A stretch of 48,344 nucleotides of DNA from Pedobacter sp. (GTDB lineage Bacteria > Bacteroidota > Bacteroidia > Sphingobacteriales > Sphingobacteriaceae): contig JANXVH010000096.1 in NCBI GenBank assembly GCA_025351765.1, forward strand, positions 1-48,344, in the 5' to 3' direction. The notes under the pieces were generated by a model. That model made no database searches, was not told the DNA's origin, and was given only the letters and a program-made list of their open reading frames with translations. The stretch's first letter is position 1. Each line of letters starts with the position of its first letter. A program made the translations under genes and the position numbers. Shown here piece by piece: positions 16,615-25,583 of this stretch.

Positions 16615-17877
16615 TTATGCTCGCTTCAATTCAAATATCGTTATTTCTGGTAATATTCCAACCCTGCCGGGGTAGCCTAGAAAGCCATAACCAACATTTA
16701 CGTATAATTGCTGCTTATTCTCCCTGTAAAGTCCTGCCCATTCCTTGTAGATATATTGCACTGGGCTCCATTGGAAATCTTTGGTGCGTACACCGAATTG
16801 CATCCCGTGGGTATGACCACTAAACATAGCATCTATTTGCGGATATTTTTCCAGTACTTCTGCACGCCAGTGCGAAGGATCATGTGATAATAGTAGTTTT
16901 ACCGGAAGGTCATCCGTGTCTTTGGTTGCAAGGTCCATTCGCCCGTATTTAGGAAACCTACCCATTCCCCAATTCTCAATACCTAATATGCCAATCTCTT
17001 CACCACCAACCTTTAGGCGTCTATGCGTGTTCATCAACAAATCCCAGCCCATTAACTCATGAGTCTTAATCACATTTTGCAAATTCTTTACTTTTTCCGG
17101 AGAACTTTCTTTACCAAAATGATAATCACCGTAATCGTGATTTCCTAAAGAAGAATATACACCAAGAGGTGCTTTTACCTTACTGAAAATATCCTGATAA
17201 TCCCGCATTTCGGTAGCCATGTCGTTTACCAAATCTCCTGTAAAAAATATCAGATCAGGTTTTTCTGCAAGCAGTAAATCTACGCCGCCCTTTACCGCTT
17301 TTGGGTTGTAGAAACTTCCGGAATGAACATCAGAAATCTGACCTAGCTTTATCCCTTCAAATGCTGAAGGCAGGTTAGGTAAGACTAAAGTTTTTCTTAT
17401 TACCTGATAATCGTACGCACCAGAAGCTATACCCCATGTCAATGAAGTGAGTGGCACTGCAGCGGTAACTAAACCAGCCTTCAAAAGAAACTGAGAGCGA
17501 CTAATCGGGGCGCCAATGGCGGTAGCTATATTTGCTGGTTTATTTTTTTTATTTATTGCTCTTTTTATTTTTATCGCGAGTCTTCTCAGGTCGTCTATTA
17601 TCAAAAAAGGAAGAAAAATGGCCTTGCAAGCCAAGGTGAGGAAAAATGCCACGAGTACAATAGATCGGAATCCAAGATAAGCACTGGGTATGGTAATGAA
17701 TATTGAAATAAACACACCTGCAATCAAGAAAGCCGAGTATCCCCACCAAACCGTTGTAAAGATTTTTCTGGTTAGTGGTTTCCATTTTATAAATACCGAT
17801 AAAATGGCATTATAACAATAATAATCGAACGCAAGTATCAGCACTGATAAAATGCTCAGTATAGGTAATCTTCCCAT
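16615..17877 (-). CDS. Membrane-bound calcineurin-like metallophosphoesterase
   Basis: A 420-aa protein with about three membrane helices in its first 100 residues, a basic linker rich in Lys/Asn (100-118), another hydrophobic stretch (130-150) and a metallophosphoesterase domain. Metal-site motifs are all present: ISDVHSG (Asp183, His185), TGDLVND (Asp215), GNHDYG (Asn246, His247), LSHDP and SGHTHGMQFG. Related proteins (YkuE/YaeI type) are phosphodiesterases acting near the membrane, in some cases on lipid headgroups. It lies 18 nt after the MoxR-like ATPase gene and 14 nt before the UbiA-like gene. Confidence 0.9.
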   Translation of the reverse strand: MGRLPILSILSVLILAFDYYCYNAILSVFIKWKPLTRKIFTTVWWGYSAFLIAGVFISIFITIPSAYLGFRSIVLVAFFLTLACKAIFLPFLIIDDLRRLAIKIKRAINKKNKPANIATAIGAPISRSQFLLKAGLVTAAVPLTSLTWGIASGAYDYQVIRKTLVLPNLPSAFEGIKLGQISDVHSGSFYNPKAVKGGVDLLLAEKPDLIFFTGDLVNDMATEMRDYQDIFSKVKAPLGVYSSLGNHDYGDYHFGKESSPEKVKNLQNVIKTHELMGWDLLMNTHRRLKVGGEEIGILGIENWGMGRFPKYGRMDLATKDTDDLPVKLLLSHDPSHWRAEVLEKYPQIDAMFSGHTHGMQFGVRTKDFQWSPVQYIYKEWAGLYRENKQQLYVNVGYGFLGYPGRVGILPEITIFELKRA

Positions 17878-17895
17878 TAATTAGTTCGGTTCAAA

Positions 17896-19389
17896 TTACC
17901 TAAAATCAATATCTTCATCATCGTCATTTAGCTCGGTATTAAACAAGCTTTCAAACATGTCAGAAAAACCAAAGCCACCATCCAGGTATTTTTTGCTCAA
18001 TTGAGAATGTTCTGCCAGACCATGCAATACAAACTCCATTAACAATAAAGTTTGGTTTTCACTAAGCTTCGCATGGAATTTTTTAACCAGGTCATGAAGG
18101 CCCGTTACACGCATTAGTTCTTTTTTGTATTTGGATCCAGTGAGGGCATCAGAAACATCTAGTGTATTACCTTCAGTAAACCATTCAATAACGTTATGAT
18201 AAGGATTAGCAGTTTTGCTTTTCTTTGCTTTCTCCGGATCGGGAAAGAAGCGTACAAACAATGTCTTTATTGCCTTACCAATTAAGGTGTTGGCTACCTT
18301 TGCGGGTCCCTCAAGTTCTCCTTCATAAACCAACTCAATCTTGCCGGTTACAGCAGGGATAATACCAGTTAAATCAGATAGCCTTACAAATGTTGTTTTT
18401 TCGCCATTGATCAGCATTCTTCGTTCTGCGGTACTAATTAGGTTTTCGTAAGCAGATATAGTTAATCGGGCAGAAACTCCAGATTTTTGATCAATAAATT
18501 CGCTTTGTCGCGCCTCAAATGCCACTTGCTCTACCAGGTCTTTAACCAATCCATCAGCTTCTATCAGCTTCTGCTCTCCGGTCAGTTTCGCTTCCTGGAA
18601 AGTAATTTTTCTGGAGATACTGATCGATTTAGGGTAGTGCGTAAGGATTTGACTTTCTATACGGTCTTTTAAGGGTGTAACAATAGATCCCCTATTGGTA
18701 TAATCTTCTGGATTTGCAGTAAATACAAACTGTACATCCAAAGGCAGGCGAAGCTTAAAACCGCGAATTTGAATGTCTTTTTCTTGTAGCATATTAAATA
18801 ATGCTACCTGTATGCGTGCCTGCAGATCGGGAAGCTCATTGATAACAAAGATACTTCTATGAGCCCTCGGTATCAGACCAAAGTGTATTACCCGCTCATC
18901 ATTATAGGTAAGCTTCAAAGTAGCGGCTTTAATTGGATCAACGTCTCCAATTAAATCTGCAACAGTGACATCAGGCGTGGCTAGTTTTTCCGTATAACGT
19001 TCAGAGCGGTGTTGCCAGCTAACTGGAGTATTGTCGCCATGAATCGAAATCTCATGTTTCGCATACCATGAAATAGGGTTTAACGGATCATCAAAGATCT
19101 CGCTGCCGCCAACGTAAGGGATATACTCGTCCAGCAAATTAACCATCAAACGTGCAATACGTGTTTTAGCTTGTCCGCGTAGACCGAGTAGCAAGATATT
19201 GTGTCGGGATAAAATGGCCGTTTGCAGTTCAGGGATAACAGTTTCATCATATCCAAGGATGCCTTCAAACCCAGCATCTTTATTTTGCAGCTGTTTTATC
19301 AGGTTCTTGCGCAGTTCATCTTTCACTGTTTGTGATTGGTAGCCGGAGTCTTTTAACGCTCCTAGTGTTTTTATGTTGATGTGATCCAT
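17896..19389 (-). CDS. MoxR/magnesium-chelatase-like AAA+ ATPase
   Basis: A 497-aa AAA+ protein. Walker A is GLRGQAKT (69-76). The Walker B region is SIFVINELPDL, with Asn184 in place of the usual Asp and Glu185 kept; to my memory this NE form is usual in this subfamily. The sensor region reads VQFVFTANPEDY followed by an Arg-finger-like TPLKDRIESQI. Such ATPases act with VWA-domain partners, by analogy with ChlI-ChlD and RavA-ViaA, to remodel or metallate client proteins. The VWA partner gene lies 10 nt upstream. The C-terminus is highly acidic (ELNDDDEDIDF). Confidence 0.9.
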   Translation of the reverse strand: MDHINIKTLGALKDSGYQSQTVKDELRKNLIKQLQNKDAGFEGILGYDETVIPELQTAILSRHNILLLGLRGQAKTRIARLMVNLLDEYIPYVGGSEIFDDPLNPISWYAKHEISIHGDNTPVSWQHRSERYTEKLATPDVTVADLIGDVDPIKAATLKLTYNDERVIHFGLIPRAHRSIFVINELPDLQARIQVALFNMLQEKDIQIRGFKLRLPLDVQFVFTANPEDYTNRGSIVTPLKDRIESQILTHYPKSISISRKITFQEAKLTGEQKLIEADGLVKDLVEQVAFEARQSEFIDQKSGVSARLTISAYENLISTAERRMLINGEKTTFVRLSDLTGIIPAVTGKIELVYEGELEGPAKVANTLIGKAIKTLFVRFFPDPEKAKKSKTANPYHNVIEWFTEGNTLDVSDALTGSKYKKELMRVTGLHDLVKKFHAKLSENQTLLLMEFVLHGLAEHSQLSKKYLDGGFGFSDMFESLFNTELNDDDEDIDFR

Positions 19390-19399
19390 TTAATACTTA

Positions 19400-20497
19400 T
19401 TACCGCACTGTTTTTCTTCTGTTCTTGATGTAATCTTCAAATATATATTCGCCCAAGCCGGTAAGTGAACTGTAAAAAGCCCTCCCTCCATTTATCTGGG
19501 TAAATTCACGTACAAATTGCTGTAAATATGGGTCCTGCGCAATCATAAATGTAGTAATCGGTATATTTAGCCTTTTGCATTGGGCTGCCATATTTAATGT
19601 CTTATTGACTACTTTCCTATCAAGCCCCATACTATTCTTATAATAGCGGCCATTCTCCTTTAGACAGGTAGGCTTACCATCTGTGATCATAAAGATCTGT
19701 TTGTTATGTGTCTTTCGCCTACGTAGCAAATCAGTAGCCAACTCCAACCCCGCAAAAGTATTGGTATGATAAGGTCCAACCTGAAGATAGGGAAGGTCTT
19801 TAACTGAGATTAGCCACGCATCATTACCGAACACCACAATGTCTAGTGTATCTTTAGGGTATCTTGTTTTGATCAGCTCAGCCAGAGCCATAGCTACCTT
19901 TTTTGCAGGTGTAATGCGGTCTTCCCCGTATAAGATCATTGAATGTGAAATATCAATCATCAGTACAGTAGAAGTAAGTGTTTTATAGTCCTTCTCTTCT
20001 ACTTCCAAATCCCGTTCGGTTAAGGTGAAATCACCGATACCATGGTTAATCAGGGAATTTTGAATAGAGGCAGTCATATCTATTTGATCCAGACTGTCGC
20101 CAAAATTAAACTCTCTTCTGTCAGCATTCTTTTCCTCACCAATGCCTGATAAATTACTATTGTGATTTCCTTTGCCTGCTTTTTTAAGCTTACCGAAGAT
20201 TTCTTCTAATGCAGATTTTCGGATGGTCTGTTCTGTTTTGCTGGTGATACTTAAATCGCCGTTATTACCGTCCTCCTTAATATAGCCTTTATCTTTAAGG
20301 TCATCTATGAAATCACCCATTCCATAATCGTTGTTGGTAAACTTATACTTTTTGTCCAGCTCATTCATCCAGGCCAGGGTTTCCCCAGCATCACCTGCGG
20401 TGTAATTGAGTAGCTGGGTAAAAAGTTTAAGCAATTCATCAAATCCACCTTTAGGCAAATCATCAGGCAGGAAATTTGAAAACTGAAACCCTCTCAT
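19400..20497 (-). CDS. VWA-domain protein, partner of the MoxR-like ATPase
   Basis: A 365-aa soluble protein with an N-terminal helical part (1-170) and a von Willebrand A domain (175-360). The MIDAS residues are complete: DISHS (Asp182, Ser184, Ser186), Thr247 in TNTFAG and Asp273 in ITDGKP. A metal-dependent adhesion site of this kind is typical of the subunit that works with a MoxR or chelatase ATPase. It is the first gene of a tight run (gaps of 10, 18 and 14 nt) through the ATPase, phosphoesterase and UbiA-like genes. No client protein can be inferred. Confidence 0.9.
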   Translation of the reverse strand: MRGFQFSNFLPDDLPKGGFDELLKLFTQLLNYTAGDAGETLAWMNELDKKYKFTNNDYGMGDFIDDLKDKGYIKEDGNNGDLSITSKTEQTIRKSALEEIFGKLKKAGKGNHNSNLSGIGEEKNADRREFNFGDSLDQIDMTASIQNSLINHGIGDFTLTERDLEVEEKDYKTLTSTVLMIDISHSMILYGEDRITPAKKVAMALAELIKTRYPKDTLDIVVFGNDAWLISVKDLPYLQVGPYHTNTFAGLELATDLLRRRKTHNKQIFMITDGKPTCLKENGRYYKNSMGLDRKVVNKTLNMAAQCKRLNIPITTFMIAQDPYLQQFVREFTQINGGRAFYSSLTGLGEYIFEDYIKNRRKTVR

Positions 20498-20563
20498 ATA
20501 TTGATGATAAACGAATAATCGAAGGTAAAAGTTTAAGGTTTGATTAATGTTATCCCCTTGTAA

Positions 20564-20578
20564 AAATAGCGGCTATTT
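20564..20578 (-). terminator. Weak hairpin at the end of the JmjC-like gene
   Basis: Read on the minus strand, AAATAG pairs with CTATTT across a 3-nt loop and continues into T residues. It includes the stop codon of the JmjC-like gene. The stem is short and AT-rich, so termination is only possible. Confidence 0.3.
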
Positions 20579-21454
20579 AGGATTTCCGCTGGCCAAAGCA
20601 CGGTTTGCCCTTTTAATGGCTAATCTTTCTCGCCATTTCGCATATGGAGCTTTGAATGCCATCTTCAGCACGCTGTCTAATCCACCTTTAATAGCCAAGT
20701 TAAAGATGCTTTGTGCTTTCCTAGTTATCGAAGCATCCCAGGCTCTTAAACTTAAAGAGAACGATCCGTCAAGGTATTTCATCCAATGCCACATACCGGT
20801 TGGCATAAACAAAGTATCGCCATGTTCCAGGAATACTTCATAGCCTTCGATACCTTCCAGTGCCGGAAATTTTTTAGTGTCGGGGTTGGCTACATCATAA
20901 TCTTCCAGCGCGTAGGTAGCATTAGGAATACAGTATAACCTTTTTTTCCATTTGTTGTCAAAAAGGATAATGTGCTTCCTGCCGCCAAAATGGGTATGGA
21001 AAAGGTGGGGCAGGTCAATATCATAGTGTAAAAAAGTAACAGAACTAGAGCCTCCAAAAAACATGGCGGGCATGCTTTCAATAAATCCGCCCATCAGATC
21101 TTTTGGAATCACAATATCATCTACCAATGAAGGAACGTGCTTAAACAGGTTGAAAAAGAAGATGCGAAGCTCAGTAGGTTTAGATTTGATCAGGTCCAGA
21201 TAATCGCCAAAGCGCATATTGGCTACAGACGCATTTATAGGCTTGGATGGATCCGCCTTAGAGTTGTCCATCAGGCTCACGTTTACATCACCGGCAATTT
21301 CTTTAAGATAATCTGTAGTCCATTTTTCCCTTGCAGGCCATGTTTTGGTTAAACCTTTAATTACCAATGGTCTCCTGGTATCCAGGTAGTTTTTTTTAAA
21401 ATCAGCAGGGCTAATCTGCTCAACGGTATCTACCGGCTTTAAATTAAAGCTCAT
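20573..21454 (-). CDS. JmjC/cupin-like Fe(II)/2-oxoglutarate oxygenase family protein
   Basis: A 293-aa soluble protein of the cupin_8/JmjC group. The metal-binding HxD is FLHYDID (His143, Asp145) and the distal His is His223 in GMWHWMKYL. An RPLVIKGLTKTWPA segment (28-41) and the GDTLFMPTG turn match the family. Bacterial members hydroxylate proteins or small molecules; the substrate here is unknown. It is divergent from the PQQ dehydrogenase gene, with a -7 box and a perfect palindrome in the spacer, and is 75 nt upstream of the VWA gene. Confidence 0.87.
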   Translation of the reverse strand: MSFNLKPVDTVEQISPADFKKNYLDTRRPLVIKGLTKTWPAREKWTTDYLKEIAGDVNVSLMDNSKADPSKPINASVANMRFGDYLDLIKSKPTELRIFFFNLFKHVPSLVDDIVIPKDLMGGFIESMPAMFFGGSSSVTFLHYDIDLPHLFHTHFGGRKHIILFDNKWKKRLYCIPNATYALEDYDVANPDTKKFPALEGIEGYEVFLEHGDTLFMPTGMWHWMKYLDGSFSLSLRAWDASITRKAQSIFNLAIKGGLDSVLKMAFKAPYAKWRERLAIKRANRALASGNPK

Positions 21455-21500
21455 ATTTTAGGATAAGATACTCGCGAACGACGATATGTCAATTAACCGA

Positions 21501-21520
21501 CCTTATATAAGGCAAACATA
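21501..21520 (-). promoter_or_regulatory. -7 box with adjacent 12-bp palindrome
   Basis: On the minus strand TATGTTTG (21513-21520) matches TAnnTTTG. Directly downstream, around the expected transcription start, is the perfect 12-bp palindrome CCTTATATAAGG (21501-21512). The start codon of the JmjC-like gene is about 46 nt further. No TTG is seen at the -33 spacing. The position would suit an operator for a dimeric repressor. Confidence 0.45.
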
Positions 21521-21618
21521 TAAAATTTACTTGATTTTAACATAGATGGTATTTTTCAAAATCTTATATTTATATGGATCACATGATCCGCTACCGTCAA
21601 ACAACCAAATATCAATTT

Positions 21619-23736
21619 ATGGATAAGAATGCCAGATTTGCCTTTTCATTATTTGCTGCTTTATTTTTTTTGAGTTGCGAAACTAAATTGAGTAGTCCTG
21701 AAATGCCTACCGAATGGTCAGAATATTTGGGTGGACCAGATCGTAACCACTATTCTTCGCTATCGCAGATTAACTTAAAAAATGTGCGTAAGCTACAAAG
21801 GGCATGGGAATACAAATCTGGTGATTCTGGTCAGGTTCAGTGTAACCCGATCATTGTAAAAGGGATATTATACGCTGTAACTGCTTCCAATCAGGTTTTT
21901 GCGCTTGATGCTGCGACCGGTTTGGAGAAATGGCGCTATAGACAGCCTGGTGAGCCAACTTCTAATGCCAACAGGGGAGTAACCTATTGGGAAGAAGGTA
22001 ATGATAAGAGGATTCTATATGCTTACAATTCAGATCTTTGGGCGCTAAATGCCGAAACAGGGCAGCCCATCATCTCTTTCGGGAATGGTGGAAAGGTAAG
22101 TTTAAAAGTTGGACTGGAGCCCGCCGCCAAAGAGCAGTATGTAATTTCTACCACGCCAGGAACGTTGTTTGAAGACTTGATTGTTATGCCCATCCGAGTA
22201 GGCGAAGGTTACGGCGCTGCTATAGGTTATGTGCAGGCTTTTAATGTAAAGACAGGCAAGATAGTCTGGGTTTTCAAAACCCTGCCAGATCCTGGGGAGC
22301 CCGGCGCAGATACCTGGCCTGCTGACGTAAAAGCGAAGGGCGATGTAGGGGCTGTTAACAGTTGGGCCGGAATGGCGGTAGACCGAAAAAGAGAAATGAT
22401 CTTTATACCGACTGGTTCGGCAGCATTTGATTTTTACGGGGGAGATAGACTGGGTGCAAATCTTTATGCCAATTGTCTTATAGCGCTTAACGTAAGAACT
22501 GGTAAGTATCTATGGCATTATCAATTTGTGCACCACGATATTTGGGACAAAGACGTCCCTGCACCACCAAATCTGATTAAGGTAAAACATAACGGAACCG
22601 TTATTGATGCCGTTGCCCAGGTAACCAAACAGGGAATGGTATTCCTTTTTAATAGGGATACGGGCGTACCCATATTCCCAATTAAGGAACAATCTTTTCC
22701 AGCATCCAAGCTTCCTGGAGAGCGTACATGGCCAACACAACCTATCCCTGTGCTACCTGCGCCGTTTTCGCGACAAACTGTTACAGTAAACGAAATTAGT
22801 TCTATTGCAGGGAACAGGGAAGAATTGATATCCATTTTCAGGAAATCAGAAAAAGGGTTGTTCCAGCCTCTCGGTTTAACACCTACCGTAGTGTTGCCAG
22901 GGGCAGATGGTGGTGCTGAATGGGGTGGTGCAGCAGTCGATCCTGATGGCATACTTTATGTAAATTCTAATGAGATGCCCTGGTTGTTCAGTCTCAGCTT
23001 AACCCCCAAAGAAAATAAAGAAAGCAGTTTGAGTATGGGTAATGTACTTTACAACAATACTTGTGTTACTTGTCATGGTATTGAGCTCAAAGGCAATCCG
23101 GCCAGCGGCTTTCCTTCATTAGTCAATATAAAAGCAAAACACTCACGCAAGGAAGTAACCCGACTGATCAGCAGTGGCAAAGGAATGATGCCAGGTTTTA
23201 GCAGTCTAACAAGTATTCAGAAACAAACAATTGTAGATTTTCTTTTTCATGAAGAGAAAACAGAAGCACCCAATGCGGTAACTGGCAGTACTACTATTAA
23301 ATCTGCCGGTCGACCATACCAATTTGACGGATATAACAAATTTCTGGACAATAACGGTTATCCTGCAATTTCTCCGCCCTGGGGGACACTTACGGCTATA
23401 GATATGAATACAGGGAAACACCTTTGGCAGAAAACACTTGGAGAGTTAAAAGAACTTACCGCAAAGGGAATCCCTCCAACCGGTACCGAGAATTATGGCG
23501 GACCGGTAGTTACTGCCGGGGGGTTGCTATTTATTGCTGCTACCAAAGATGGAATGTTGAGGGCATTTGATAAAAGAACAGGAACGCTATTGTGGGATAC
23601 AGAACTGCCTGCGGCAGGTTACGCTACACCGAGCACATACCAGGTTAATGGTAAGCAATACGTTGTTGTAGCTTGTGGAGGAGCAAAGCTGGGAACAAAA
23701 AAAGGCGATAGCTATGTAGCCTTCGCCTTAAAATAA
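21619..23736 (+). CDS. PQQ-dependent dehydrogenase lipoprotein with inserted cytochrome c domain
   Basis: A 705-aa quinoprotein of the glucose dehydrogenase-like (Gcd) group. The third in-frame ATG is chosen because it gives a clean lipoprotein signal (FFLSC, Cys20). Propeller motifs are visible, such as SNQVFALDAATGLEKWRY and VRTGKYLWHYQFVHHDIWD. A c-type cytochrome is inserted late in the propeller: CVTCH (Cys482, Cys485, His486) with Met ligand candidates in GKGMMPGF. The propeller then resumes (LTAIDMNTGKHLWQK and TKDGMLRAFDKRTG). It should oxidise a sugar or alcohol in the periplasm and pass electrons through its own heme, possibly to the cytochrome oxidase. The convergent neighbour is a solute symporter. 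Confidence 0.9.
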   Translation: MDKNARFAFSLFAALFFLSCETKLSSPEMPTEWSEYLGGPDRNHYSSLSQINLKNVRKLQRAWEYKSGDSGQVQCNPIIVKGILYAVTASNQVFALDAATGLEKWRYRQPGEPTSNANRGVTYWEEGNDKRILYAYNSDLWALNAETGQPIISFGNGGKVSLKVGLEPAAKEQYVISTTPGTLFEDLIVMPIRVGEGYGAAIGYVQAFNVKTGKIVWVFKTLPDPGEPGADTWPADVKAKGDVGAVNSWAGMAVDRKREMIFIPTGSAAFDFYGGDRLGANLYANCLIALNVRTGKYLWHYQFVHHDIWDKDVPAPPNLIKVKHNGTVIDAVAQVTKQGMVFLFNRDTGVPIFPIKEQSFPASKLPGERTWPTQPIPVLPAPFSRQTVTVNEISSIAGNREELISIFRKSEKGLFQPLGLTPTVVLPGADGGAEWGGAAVDPDGILYVNSNEMPWLFSLSLTPKENKESSLSMGNVLYNNTCVTCHGIELKGNPASGFPSLVNIKAKHSRKEVTRLISSGKGMMPGFSSLTSIQKQTIVDFLFHEEKTEAPNAVTGSTTIKSAGRPYQFDGYNKFLDNNGYPAISPPWGTLTAIDMNTGKHLWQKTLGELKELTAKGIPPTGTENYGGPVVTAGGLLFIAATKDGMLRAFDKRTGTLLWDTELPAAGYATPSTYQVNGKQYVVVACGGAKLGTKKGDSYVAFALK

Positions 23737-23756
23737 GGGGAGCAGTTCTGCTGCCC
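23737..23756. terminator. Hairpin between convergent PQQ dehydrogenase and symporter genes
   Basis: GGG-G-AGCAG pairs with CTGCT-G-CCC across a tight loop, one mismatch, directly after the dehydrogenase stop. There is no T-tract on either side, so it may act as a bidirectional block or RNA 3' end rather than a classic terminator. Confidence 0.4.
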
Positions 23757-23773
23757 ATTCAAATTATATCATC

Positions 23774-25462
23774 TTACCAAAAAATGCCATAAAGCGCAAC
23801 AAGAACTCCGCAAATCAGCAAGGCGCCTACGGCAAAACCCGGACTGGTTTTAAACATTCCGCGATCAATTTCGAGTCCTTTAGGATTAACCCCTTTTCTA
23901 TTCTCCATTTTACTGATGATAAACATGGCAAGAACGCAGATCAGAAATACAAAGCCCATCCTGTCCAGGAAAGGAATTTCGTACAACATAGTCCCATCTT
24001 TTTGCGCTGCCAGTTTAGAGAACCCAAAAGGGCTTAACCACTCCAGATTGGTAAACATTGGCAATACCTTAAAGCCAACTGATAATAAGAATCCGCCTAT
24101 AGTTGCAAAAAGGGCAGCATTAGATGTTGTTCTTTTCCAGAAAAAGCCAAGGATAAACATGGCAAAAATGCCGGGAGATACAAAGCCTGTGTATTCTTGA
24201 ATAAACTGGAAGCCTCCTTTTTTATCAATACCCAATTGAGGAGCAATTACAATAGCCAGAACCATTGCGGCAATAACCGTGATCCGTCCGATGATTACTT
24301 GCTGTTTTTCATCGGCATTCTTATCTATTACTTTCTTGTACACGTCCAGCGTAAAGATGGTAGCAATACTATTCGCTTTACCAGCTAAAGAAGCAACAAT
24401 AGCTGCGGTTAATGCGGCAAAAGAAAGGCCTTTCAATCCGGCCGGAAGTAAGTTTAATAAAACCGGATAAGCAGAATCCGCGTTTAGCGATCCATCCTTA
24501 AGCATGGCAGTCTGAAATGAACCGTAACCTTCTTTATATAATACATAAGCCGCGATACCGGGTAATACTACAATAACCGGCATCAATAGCTTTAAGCCGG
24601 CGGCAAATAATAGACCGCTCCTGGCGGTTTTTAGATCAGCGCCTAGAGCTCTTTGGGTAATATATTGATTACAGCCCCAATAGTTCAGGTTTACAATCCA
24701 CATTCCACCAATTAGTACTGTTAAACCAGGCAAATCCATATAATGTGGATTTTCTTTATGAAAGATCATGTGGAGATGATCTGATGCTTTTTCTTTGATC
24801 AGACTTAATCCATTCAACATACCCGAAGTACCAAAATGAGTAGCAACCAGCTCTAATGCCAAATAGGTAGTTGCCAATCCTCCGAGTATTAAAAAGAACA
24901 CCTGAATAACATCCGTGTATCCAATAACTTTCATTCCGCCTAGGGTAATGATGACAGCAAATACAGATAGGATATACATGCAGGCGGTGGTGTTAATTCC
25001 TGATATGCTGTTGATGGCAAGTGCTCCTAAATATAAAATAGAAGTTAGATTGACCACCACATATAGCAACAGCCAGAATATAGCCATAATCATGGCTACA
25101 GTGCTATTGTATCGCTGGCCAAGAAACTGGGGCATGGTGTAAATCTTATTCTTTATATATACCGGGATAAAAAATACGGCTACAATGATCAGTGTGGCAG
25201 CCGCCATCCATTCATAAGTAGCAATGGCCAGGCCCATAGTAAAGCCTGATCCGCTCATCCCAATAAACTGCTCTGCAGATATATTGGAAGCAATGAGCGA
25301 GGCTCCAATGGCCCACCAGGTAAGAGAATCTTTTGCAAGGAAGAAATCTTTAGAGTTTTCTTTTTGTGCTTGTTTTTTGCGATACACCATCCAGCCATAG
25401 ATGGCCACAATGAGAAAATATACCAGAAAAACAACGTAATCGTAAGTGCTTAAAGTGTTCAT
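23774..25462 (-). CDS. Sodium/solute symporter (SSS/SGLT family)
   Basis: A 562-aa transporter with about 14 membrane helices, starting STYDYVVFLVYFLIVAIYGW. Family signatures: WWAIGASLIASNISAEQFIG (helix 1-2 region), TYEWMAAATLIIVAVFFIP, NYWGCNQYITQRALGA and LSFAALTAAIVASLAGKANS. The resemblance is to bacterial sodium/glucose-type cotransporters, so sugar uptake is likely, though the substrate cannot be read off. It converges on the PQQ dehydrogenase gene. A minus-strand TAnnTTTG match (TACTTTTG, 25569-25576) lies about 107 nt upstream but without a -33 element. Confidence 0.9.
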   Translation of the reverse strand: MNTLSTYDYVVFLVYFLIVAIYGWMVYRKKQAQKENSKDFFLAKDSLTWWAIGASLIASNISAEQFIGMSGSGFTMGLAIATYEWMAAATLIIVAVFFIPVYIKNKIYTMPQFLGQRYNSTVAMIMAIFWLLLYVVVNLTSILYLGALAINSISGINTTACMYILSVFAVIITLGGMKVIGYTDVIQVFFLILGGLATTYLALELVATHFGTSGMLNGLSLIKEKASDHLHMIFHKENPHYMDLPGLTVLIGGMWIVNLNYWGCNQYITQRALGADLKTARSGLLFAAGLKLLMPVIVVLPGIAAYVLYKEGYGSFQTAMLKDGSLNADSAYPVLLNLLPAGLKGLSFAALTAAIVASLAGKANSIATIFTLDVYKKVIDKNADEKQQVIIGRITVIAAMVLAIVIAPQLGIDKKGGFQFIQEYTGFVSPGIFAMFILGFFWKRTTSNAALFATIGGFLLSVGFKVLPMFTNLEWLSPFGFSKLAAQKDGTMLYEIPFLDRMGFVFLICVLAMFIISKMENRKGVNPKGLEIDRGMFKTSPGFAVGALLICGVLVALYGIFW

Positions 25463-25540
25463 GAGTTTGTATTGGTTAATTAAAGTTAATAAAAATGATG
25501 GTTTTTCATTTAACGTAACATTTATTTTAATCTTTTTAAC

Positions 25541-25574
25541 CTTTTAGTTGTCATACCCGTAACAACTCCAAAAG
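25541..25574 (+). promoter_or_regulatory. Leader hairpin before the DUF1800 gene
   Basis: CTTTTAGTTGT (25541-25551) pairs with ACAACT-CC-AAAAG (25562-25574), giving 11 bp with a 2-nt bulge and a 10-nt loop. It ends 9 nt before the ATG, where ribosome binding takes place, so it could control translation. Confidence 0.35.
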
Positions 25575-25583
25575 TAAGTATCT

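Noticed and set aside
17896..19389. Asn instead of Asp in Walker B of the MoxR-like ATPase as a sign of inactivity
   Set aside because: To my knowledge the INELPDL form is usual in this chelatase-like subfamily, and the catalytic Glu is kept.
22521..22952. Long minus-strand frame inside the PQQ dehydrogenase gene
   Set aside because: A shadow of a well-supported gene with no domain of its own.
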